From Aphrophora alni (lineage: Eukaryota > Arthropoda > Insecta > Hemiptera > Aphrophoridae): DNA of 64,000 nt. The notes beneath the pieces were generated by a model, which searched no databases, had not been told where the DNA came from, and saw only the letters and a list, made by a program, of their open reading frames with translations. The stretch is taken from NCBI GenBank assembly GCA_963513935.1, contig OY740765.1, positions 122,951,362 to 123,015,361 of the forward strand, read 5' to 3'. The position numbers were made by a program, and so were the translations under genes. This document shows positions 47,461 through 56,846 of this stretch, in pieces; positions within the stretch are counted from its first letter, which is position 1; the number at the start of each line of letters is the position of its first letter.

Positions 47461-47613
47461 TAAAGTTATTTGGAACCTTCTGGTAAACATGTTTAAAAAA
47501 AAAAAGAAAACAAGTTTCAAAAACAAGTGCTGAAATTTATTTAGCTTAAATTTTGAATTAAATTTGACCATTTACAAAAAACAATTAAATACAACCAACA
47601 TTTTATAGTTCTT

Positions 47614-47620
<7 letters not shown>

Positions 47621-47675
<55 letters not shown>
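47621..47675. repeat. Poly(A) tract of 55 bp
   Basis: Uninterrupted A run. It could be the tail of a retroposed sequence to its left, though no body was recognised. Confidence 0.9.
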
Positions 47676-47678
<3 letters not shown>

Positions 47679-47880
47679 TTACAGAAGTTATATTTCAAAT
47701 TAATATAAATTTATATAAAGAATTTAAATTTTAGATAAAAAAAAAAGCTCAAAAATTATGTATTACAGTTAACAAAATTTGTATTATCAAATGCTCAGTT
47801 TACTACCATTTATATATAGAGAGATACATGTTAAAACTAGGTTGATCAACAAACTATTTTTCTATTTTAAAAAAAGACAA

Positions 47881-47884
<4 letters not shown>

Positions 47885-47921
<37 letters not shown>
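47885..47921. repeat. (AT)n microsatellite
   Basis: AT repeat of about 37 bp. Confidence 0.95.
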
Positions 47922-47924
<3 letters not shown>

Positions 47925-48719
47925 ATCTGGTGCACTTAGAAAATGTTGAGAGTGAGTTTGAGCCTGTCTTCACTTGCAATCTCGAACCAGCTTTTGCTGT
48001 GCAAATAAGCAAGTTAAAAAGAGATTTAGACAAACTCATACAGGTTGTTCAACAAGTTTTTGTAATGAAAAATGATTTTTAATTTAATTAATATGAAAAG
48101 GAAATAATATCAGAATTCCAAAAAGATTATAAATAAGTTTTTCTTATATTAATAAAGAATCTAATGTATCTCGATCTTTGTTTGAGATAAAGAATTGTAA
48201 TAATTGCTAGGAAATTGTAAAACAAAAGATTTTAATTAAGGAAAAGTTTGACTACTTAATTCTTTGATTTTATGACTATTTAAAATTTATAATTTGATTT
48301 TGTAAATTGTTTTTTAAATGAAAGAACGTTATTCTACCTTTACAAGACATTATCCTTCAATAAAATTACTGAACATTCAAAAGAAAATAATCATAGTTAA
48401 ACTATTTCTGAACAAATTATATATCAGTAATTAAAACTTAAAAATATTAACAGAGTTATATCTAGGATGGTCAAATTTTAATTTCAGATACCTGGAATTT
48501 GTTGTAAAGGAGCTTAGTTTGATATGTCCATGAAGGTTATTGTAAGACGAAAGTTAACAACAAAAAAAAAAAAAACACTGAAAAACCTAATGGTATGTAA
48601 CGTTATGCAACTGTAACACATCTTTATGAATTTAGATAGAATAGGCGTAATTTAAAACATTATTCAATTTTCTATTTTATAATATTCATCTTGTGATAAG
48701 ACAGCTGCCCTGTATTAAA

Positions 48720-49410
48720 GTTTGATGTCGACTTGCCATGCCGTGCTTGCCGTAGGGTAGAGTACAAGGATCATGCGATGCTTTAATTTTGATATGGCTC
48801 GCCAGGTATCAGCACACGACAGGTACCATAGTGCAGGCGCTATATCTGAATTTGTATGTTGGTTAGATTTATGTCGATAAGGACGATGCAGATTTTATTT
48901 TATGTAACGGTTGTTACAGCTCTCCCCCCCCCTGAAAGACGGAGTTGGGGTGGAGTCAGAAAGGGGGCCAGAAGGGCCTCCAACAAAAGTTTGAGAACAG
49001 GGGCACCTGATAGAAACCATAGTGCTTTTAATCACCACTCTAGGGTGTAGCCTCCTTCGGCAGTTACTTATTGAATTTTGAAATTTCTAAGGCGTCTCAG
49101 CTCTTCCCGCCAATCAAAAAAAATCGGGCTAGACCCAGGAGAGAAAGAGCTGAAGATGACGCCAAATTGTCGACTTTGCTGTGCATGACCTGGCATAGTA
49201 CCACTAAGGTACGGGAGGATTGGGGGGTAAAGGGGCGGAGTAGCACCTCGGGAACTCAAGGGAGGTGACTACTCCGGGGAAACAAAGGGAGGGAAGTGTA
49301 TAACACTCTACGCATTCAGGAAATCGGACTCAGAGGGGGGGGAACAGTCCTCTGAGCCGATTTAAAATGATCATTACAAAAATAATAAAAAATAAAATAA
49401 AATCTCCTGA
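48720..49410 (+). mobile_element. Probable non-LTR 3' UTR or SINE-like segment
   Basis: A GC-richer block (48720-49370) ends in an A-rich tail with AATAAA-like units (AAAATAATAAAAAATAAAAT at 49378 onward). No intact frame is present. The layout resembles the end of a retroposon read on the plus strand; family unknown. Confidence 0.35.
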
Positions 49411-49728
49411 AGCTGTAATGACAATTCATGCACAGCATCGTTATTTCAACTTCTCTTCTCCCATACGAAGAGAAATTTAAACTATTCTCGGCTCTTAACA
49501 ATTTCCGTGATAAAAAAAAAAATTTAGAAGGGCCAAAACAAATAATCAATTCCAAAATAAACAAAGAAGCAATATGAAACGCTGAAGAGTCAAAATCGTT
49601 CTACCGCACAAGGCAGGACATGTAATATTTGACTTAACACGTTAGCTGCCACGCCGACCCGATCGGGTCGGCACAGCTCATCTTGTTAGAAACATCGGCC
49701 GACCCGATCGGGTCGGCTGCGGGATTTT

Positions 49729-52547
49729 TTAGATTTTTAGATTTAGATTTAAGATGGGGTGGAGACCCTCTTCGAGAAGGTCTCCCTGCACGTCAACCAT
49801 CGGCTTATTGTGCCCCCTATGTGCCGTTCCTGATGTATTAGAACCCTGTTCCTCGAACGAGGTTCAGGATTTTTTCCACCAAGTACGTATCCTCATCATC
49901 TCCCGGTTGCTGGATACCAAAGAGCTCCCTCCTTCTGCGCTCCAGCATCCCGCAATCGAATATGACGTGTCTTGCTGACTCCACGGCCTGCCCGCAGAGC
50001 CGACAGCTTTGGTCTCCTTCGAAGACTCCCACTGTTGCAAGATGTTTCCTGAACTGGCCATGTCCAGTGATGAGTCCTACAACTCTTTTAAGCTGTAGCC
50101 TGTCTAGCTTGATTAATGACTTCGTAAGGTAAGTACTGGGTCCTTTAATCAGCTGTTTGCTTTGTGTGAGCCCGGGAGTCCTGCGCCATCTCTGGCGTTG
50201 CTTTTCCTTGGCCCAGTTGTTAACTGCGCTTTTAGCCATGTTGCGGCTGATACAGCACATAGGTTCTGGCCCCATGAAGGGTGTGGATGCTCCTTTCTTG
50301 GCAAGGGTATCTGCCATCTCATTACCTTGGATGCCACGATGACCTGGCACCCATCTTAATTCCACCATGTTCCTTGTGGAGAGTTTCGTTATTGTTGAGA
50401 GGCAGTCCTTCACCAATTTCGAAGTGATTAATACTGAGTCTAGCGCTTTTAGTGCTGCTTGACTGTCAGAAAGGATGAGGATTTGTCTGTCTCGGAGGCC
50501 TTTTGACAAACCCAAATGGGCACAAGCAGTGATAGCTAGTATCTCTGCTTGAAATACCGTACAGTGCATCCCAAGACTCACACTAATGTTAGTCCTTGGT
50601 GATGAGCTGTATACTCCATAACCTGAGTTACCTTCCATAAGTGACCCATCCGTGTACCAGACGAGAGTCCCTCTGGAAGAACCTGGTTTGTTGTTTCCTT
50701 CCCAGTCTTCCCGGTTACCTAAGGTTACCGTGAAGGGTCTGTTGAAGACATACTCAGTTTGCATTGCATCCGGCGCCATGTCTAACACCGAGTTTTTAAG
50801 TACGGTGTCAACTATGTCAGAGTGTCCTGCTCCAGGCAAGCCCTTCCGCCACTCATTAACACACGTCAGTCTATAGGCGGATTTCCTTGCCTCTGACATT
50901 ATATAAATGTCGAGAGGCGGGAGTCCGAGAAGAACCTCCAGAGCAGCTGTTGGGCTGCTTCTGAAAGCTCCAGTTATGCACAAGCATGCAAGTCTTTGCA
51001 GGCTTGTTAGTTTGCTTCCTGCAGTGGTTTGGCATGACTTCTTCCACCAGACCACCGCTCCGTATGTAATTTGGGGTCTAATCACTGCTTCATATAGCCA
51101 AAGGGCTATGTGAGGCTTAAGTCCCCAGGTAGTACCAATAAAGCGTCTGGCTGTCATTAGCGCCCATTTCGCCTTATGTATTAGGTTATCCAGATGTACG
51201 TTCCATGTCAGCTTTTGATCAAGGGTTACTCCAAGATATTTTGCCGACATGGACATATTTATCCGTGTGTTATCCATGGATATCCTATCCAGGGCTGTTA
51301 AGTTTCTCCTCCTAGTGAAGGGAACTATGGTGGTTTTGCTTGGGTTGACGTTGAGGCCTTCCCTTGCGCACCACAACTTCACCTGTCTCAGATTTCTAAT
51401 CATGATATCCGAGACAGTGTAGTCGCTTTTTCCAATGACCAAGATTGCTATGTCATCCGCATAGCCTTGGATGTATGTTCCTGTTTGGCTAATTTCCGTA
51501 AGGAGATCATCCACCACCATGCTCCACAATAGAGGTGATAGAACACCTCCCTGTGGGCAGCCTCTTGTGGCAGCGACCTCCAGCGAATTACCAAGCAGGG
51601 AGCTTTGAATGCGTCTACTTGTTAGCATTGAATGAACCCATCTTGTTACAGCCGGGTTCACCTCTCGCTCTTCAAGTCTGCGCACTATTGATCCAAATAA
51701 AGTATTGTCAAATGCACCTTCTATGTCCAAGAAGGCGCACAGTGCAATTTCCTTCCTTTCCAGTGTATCCTCGATCCTGCCCACAAGATTATGTAGAGCA
51801 GACTAACAGGATTTACCAGGTTGGTAGGCATGTTGATTGCGATGAAGAGGTGTCCCTAAGAGCACCCCTTCCCTAATGTATCTCTCCACCAGCCTCTCCA
51901 ATGTTTTCAACAGAAACGAGGATAGGCTGATAGGTCGATAAGCTTTGGCATCACAATAACTTGCTTTGCCACGCTTGGGAATAAACGTAACTCTGCTGAC
52001 CCTCCATGCCTGCGGAATGTAGCCGTATGCTACGCTGGCTCTGGAAAGCTTGCAGATCAGTTGGATCAAGGCGTCAGGTCCTTCCTGCAATAGTGCAGGA
52101 AAGATTCCGTCTCCACCTGGTGATTTAAACGGGCTAAATTTATTTATTGCCCATTTTAATTTTGAAATAGTGACAATTTTTCTGGCTATCTTCCAGTCTG
52201 CCCGAGATGTCCTTGGCCAAGAGCTGTCCCCGGCTAGACTTAGACCGCCGTCCATATTGTCACTATTTATGCAACCAGGGAAGTGAGTTTCAAAGAGTAA
52301 CTTGAGCGTCTCTTCCGCTGTTTTGGTATACTCTCCTGTTGGCTTCCGCAAGGTGCCTACAGGATTGTAAGGTTTAGAAGCCATAACTTGTTGCAGTCTT
52401 GCTGCCTCCTTCAGACTATTCACTTTTTGGGTGAATGCCTTCCAGGAATCAAGCTTGGCTTTTTTTATAGCTTTGCTGTATGTGGTGAGAGCTAAATGAT
52501 ACTCCCTCCACTCACCGCTCCGCTTAGAGGCATTGAAAAGGATTTTA
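49729..52547 (-). mobile_element. 5'-truncated I-like non-LTR retrotransposon
   Basis: Flanked by a 12-bp duplication CTGCGGGATTTT (49717-49728, 52548-52559). It runs right to left, with a 3' tail made of AAATCTA/AAATCT units instead of poly(A). The single reading frame covers almost the whole element. Confidence 0.85.
49838..52547 (-). pseudogene. I-like ORF2: reverse transcriptase and RNase H, one stop
   Basis: One frame runs from the truncation point to 49838 (about 900 codons), broken only by a TAG at 51803-51805 in 'QPGKSC-SALHN', where related proteins have glutamate. RT motifs: AYRPISLSSFLLKTLERLVE, AFLDIEGAFDNTLFGSIVRR, GCPQGGVLSPLLWS, GYADDIAILV. RNase H: WYTDGSLMEGNSGYG, FQAEILAITA, LILSDSQAALKAL, RGIQGNEMADTLAKKGA. 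C-terminal knuckle: CRLCGQAVESARHVIFDC. The endonuclease and ORF1 are lost by 5' truncation. This is the best preserved retroelement here and looks young. Confidence 0.9.
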
Positions 52548-52745
52548 CTGCGGGATTTTATAGGGCTTAAGTAAATCGATCCGTGACGTTTATCAGTAGT
52601 CTTTGGGAACTTTTTAAAGAGTTATAATTTGAGAACACAATACTAAAAATGTTATTGAATGTTAATTTCATCAACACATTTTTTTTATTTCAGTTATATA
52701 TCATCTGCTAATAAACGATATTTTGCCAACCGATCGGGTCGGCAC

Positions 52746-53687
52746 ATTTTATTTTAAAGTTTTACATTATTTTTAGTGCTGAAATATGAATAAAACTTGA
52801 ATCTATTTGTAATGTTTTTTGTTAGGAATGTAATAAATATAAAACCGTTTTTGTCAGAATATTTTTTTTAATTCGGCAACACGTTATATGCATATACCAA
52901 ATTATACTTTCAAATGAAATGAAGTTATTTATGGACAGTTAACATTACATTATTTGCTACAAAAGCAGTAACAGGTGTTTGTCATTAAAATGCGCGTATA
53001 CAAACATGAGTACTACAAATCTTAAATATAAAAGAAAATTTCAAGTCGCATCGGAGAAAATAAAGCACAAAATGTGAAAAAATACAAACTTACAGAAAAA
53101 CTACCAGAGTTCACAAGGATCTTGCCTATTTATGTAAGTTCTTAAAACAATCTTCGCAAAGAAATGGTTTCCCAGGACACGTTTCACAATATGTAGTGAT
53201 CTTTTTGATACCTGATGCTATTTTAAATTATTCTGGTGTTTTTCAAAAAAAAGTGTAAAAGAAAGATGTGTGGCAAAAGAGATAAATGCAATAAAGGTGA
53301 CCCATGATATGGAAAACCCAACTCCGGTTTTCTCATCCCTAACAATTAAATAAAGGAAACAAACATGTTGACCTGTTAACGACCAAAACAATTTAAAGAA
53401 AACCCAACAGGTCAACCATGTTGTCCTACACACAAAATCTGGGCACCTATATTAAAGAAGGAAAATTTAGTACACAATTATTTTTATTAAACAGTATTCA
53501 ACGGGTTTCAATTAACTAACAAGGGCTATCATCTGGCTCAGCAAGTCCACCGCCATCTTGCTTATTACTAATAAAAAAAATTTCCTTTTTAAGATCGCAA
53601 AGTCTGTTTGAATGTTGAGAAAGCAGTGAAATTGAAATGAACACAAACAAAAAAAAAAATTAACAATAAATTGAGAGTTGTATGTGT

Positions 53688-53690
<3 letters not shown>
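52746..53690. other. AT-rich, no gene seen
   Basis: No supported feature; frame 53218-53433 (-) has no known motif. Confidence 0.35.

Positions 53691-53730
<40 letters not shown>
53691..53730. repeat. (AT)n microsatellite
   Basis: AT repeat of about 40 bp. Confidence 0.95.
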
Positions 53731-53732
<2 letters not shown>

Positions 53733-53799
53733 GTAACGCTATAAATTCGCGTCCTTCCATTGAAAAATTGCATTATGTTTTGCGTCCGCAGAAATTTGA

Positions 53800-53837
53800 C
53801 GTCCGTATACGGACGCCCGATGACAATCCTTCGTTAA
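53800..53837. repeat. Orphan piggyBac-type end
   Basis: The perfect 16-bp palindrome CGTCCGTATACGGACG lies 18 bp from a TTAA (53834-53837). This is the same arrangement as at other piggyBac-like ends here. No matching opposite terminus was found. Confidence 0.4.
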
Positions 53838-54339
53838 AATAATAACAGTTTCGAACTTTCGCGCCAAGTAATTTTTATAAGGAGTATTGCTGACCAATTA
53901 ACCTTTTCCTTCATTTCCCCCCTTTATATTATCACTCCACGAGTCAGTATACAGTTATTAAAGATTTGTCTTCGGACGCGAAACGGCGGTAACATGAAAA
54001 TTTCGTATATTTTGTTAGTTCAAGCTTTTTTCGCCACGTGGCAGCTGCGTCGCCCCGTATAGTCTTGAATGTGTATAAATCTTTTCGTTCATCTATCAAT
54101 TTCGCGTCAAATGATTTGACAACATCGCAATCGTAATTAATTCTTCGCTGGCTTTGCGTATTACTACTCTCGACAGACTACCGTCACCCGACATTTTTTT
54201 CTCTACCGTTCATCCGATTCAGTTCTTAAGCTTAGCAGAATTCAGAAGGAAACGCGTGTTTCAGTATTGTTTACGCCGTTTGAAATACACAATCATTTCA
54301 ATTTTCATTATTGATGTGACTGTAGATGTTTGGTGGACC

Positions 54340-54890
54340 ATAAAATATTATTGAGCTTTCTTACAAAAATTATATTAAGCAAATTTATAAAAGTTACTGT
54401 TTTTCTACAAAAAAAAAATAATTAAACAGGCTTATAAAAAATATTTTAAAATACCAATAAATTATACTGAGCTTGTGCATACAAATTATACTGTTTTTCA
54501 ACGAAATTATATTGAGTACGTTTACAAAAACGGTTTTAATATCCCATTAAATTATACTGAGCTCACTTGCAAATTATTTTTTTATTTATTTTTTTTAACA
54601 GAATTACATTAAAAACGCTTACGAAATTATTTCAATATCCTATTGAATTATGCTGAGCTCACTCACAAAAATTATATGCTTGTTCAACAAAATTATTTAC
54701 AGCATGCTTATATAAAATATTTTAATTTATCATTAAATTAAATTATACTGAACTATCTTGCAAAAAGTATACTGTTCTACAACAAAGTATATTTATATTA
54801 TTTAGAAAAAAATATTAATTAAATTTATAAAAATTAAGAAATTTGCAATTCAATTATACTGAGCTCATTCGCAAAGATTTCCTGTTAAGG
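54340..54890. repeat. Satellite-like tandem array, about 95-bp unit
   Basis: AAATTATACTGAGCTCAC-type motifs recur at about 54461, 54551, 54647, 54742 and 54852 (spacing 90-110 bp), each with ACAAAATTATA and TTTATAAAA blocks. Units are diverged. Confidence 0.7.
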
Positions 54891-54892
54891 TT

Positions 54893-55188
54893 ATCCGATT
54901 CAATTCGGTCCAGCCCGGCTGGCCGAATTAGAATGATGCTATAGGCCTACATGTTCTTTAAATGGAGGTGGCTACTCCGGTCCGCTTCGTTACGTCACGA
55001 TCATTCCGTGTTTTAAGGGTTTAGAAATCGAAATCTCCGGACATTATCGGAAATACTAAAAACATTGCTCTATTCGGATGTGAATGGAAGGATCTTGACG
55101 AAACAAAGCGGACCGAATCGGGCATACACGTATAGAATTCATCTTAATTTGGCGGACCCGACCGTCCGTACCAAACCGTCTGAATCCC
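54893..55188. repeat. Fold-back element
   Basis: CGGTCCGCTTCGTTACGTCA (54978) is inverted at 55110 (CGGTCCGCTTTGTTTCGTCA when read back). The flanking parts (GGCCGAATTAGAATGATGCT versus CGCCAAATTAAGATGAATTC) continue the imperfect pairing to give arms of about 130 bp. No coding content. Confidence 0.55.
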
Positions 55189-55773
55189 AGAATGTATTTT
55201 TTTTAAGTGGCATAGATCCAGTAGAGTATGGGGTCGAGTTCATAAAACCATGTTTCTGGTGTCAAAATGTTTAAGACAAGGGCGCCACGTAGTTTTAAAG
55301 GTATAGGCCCCACATAAAATTTCTAAAATGTAGAGGCTAAAACTACGAACTTACCTCTATGACCTGTTTTAATGATATGTAGCTCTGATTTCTAAAGTTC
55401 TCCATGAGACAAACACAACCGTTCTTCCTTACGGCCTAACTCCCAAACAAAAAATCCTGCCCTGTCCAATAAGTCAACCGCCTTATCTTGTTTACTTAGT
55501 AAGTCTCGATGTCTATGGAACTGTTTATTTACAACCGTTTCAAGCTTCTGTTCTCTATATATTGGTCATTATGTGTTTAATAACTTAACTGCATATAATT
55601 CCAGTTCATGTAAAACAAAAACCTTGCAACATGCACAAAAATGGCCTGTCGTTCTGGGAAATTCAATGTGCCAGTTGTACATTGACCCAAGTGTGCTGAA
55701 AGAGAAACTTAAGCCAAAGAACTTTTACCCACACATTTTAACTGGTATAATGACAGAGAAAAGCAATATAAAA

Positions 55774-56320
55774 TGAAAAATATTCATTTAATTTGTTTCA
55801 ACTAAAAACAAAAAACACAATTTTAAATATTGTAAAGTTGGAATAATAAAATATTATTAACTTACTAAATTATTCAAACTTACATAAGTTGCATAACATT
55901 TACATTTAAAAAAAAAAAAAAATACATGAAAAGTTCTAACAAAGTATTGAGCCTTTGAACTAAATATAAAAAAAAGTATAACTATACAAAAATATAACAG
56001 TAAGAAATAAGTGATTAAATTAATTAATATTAACAATTATGAGAAATATTCATTTAACTTGTTTCAATATAAAACAAAAATATAATTTCAAATATTGTAA
56101 AGTTGGAATAATATAACATTATGAACTTACAAAATTATTCATACTTACATAAGTAAATATACATTCTTTTTTTATTTTTAATTACATGAACGAGTCTAAG
56201 AAAGTATTGTGCCTATGAACTAAATAAAAAAATAATGTATAAAATTGGTAAATGTGTAAAATTCGAAAATGTGACAGAAAATAATAGGTGATTATTAATT
56301 ATTTAATACTAACAATATTT
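55774..56320. repeat. Two-copy tandem repeat, about 265-bp unit
   Basis: AAATATTCATTTAA, AAATATTGTAAAGTTGGAAT, AACTTACATAAGT-like and AAAGTATTG blocks occur in the same order in units starting at 55774 and 56041. Confidence 0.8.
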
Positions 56321-56840
56321 TTTTCTAAATAATAAATACATCGTACAATGACTATGTACTAAACATGTCAAATAATTCAAATTAACAGGTAAACTTTTCA
56401 AATGTTCGACATGAAAGTTAATTAATTATAATGTAATGTATATATTTATTATACTAATTACTAAATTTTTTTTTTAAGCATTAGCAGTAGCAAAAAATAT
56501 TACTTTTATTACCATTACCTTCTCGAGTCTTGACTTTCTGTTTTAAATTTTATTTTATCAAATGGCATTAAAAACTCAAAAGAGAGATAAAATATGAGTT
56601 ACTTATAAACTATGAAATAAAACACGTTACTCTATTTGTAATTTAAACACAACTGACGTATCATGTTTTAACAATTAACTGAATTGCTCAAGGCAATTTT
56701 ATATAAATATTTTGCACAAAAACTTTAATTTTTAACCAATTTTTATTTTTTAGAAGTTCTTTATTTTTTGATATTAATAGCTCACATTCATTCTTCTTTG
56801 GAGGTATTTTATTTTTTATGTGCATCTTGAAAAAGTCAAT
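56321..56840. other. 3' flank of the recombinase gene
   Basis: AT-rich. AATAAA signals on the minus strand overlap the stop codon (56846 region) and recur near 56806, suitable for 3' end formation. Confidence 0.35.
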
Positions 56841-56846
56841 TACAAT

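Larger units (their letters stand above)
49634..52745. mobile_element. piggyBac-like repeat hosting a retrotransposon
   Basis: TTAA (49634-49637) is followed by CACGTTAGCTGCCACG and the perfect 20-bp palindrome GCCGACCCGATCGGGTCGGC at 49653-49672, repeated at 49698-49717. A third, slightly changed copy lies at 52725-52743, beyond the inserted retrotransposon. The right TTAA terminus was not found, so the right end is a minimum. Confidence 0.55.

Noticed and set aside
49638..53833. One piggyBac-like element joining the end at 49638 and the end at 53833
   Set aside because: The terminal sequences (CACGTTAGCTGCC and CGAAGGATTGTC) do not match as inverted repeats, and their palindromes differ.
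55573..55776. 67-residue frame as an exon
   Set aside because: No recognisable motif, no clear splice sites, and surrounding sequence is repeat-rich.
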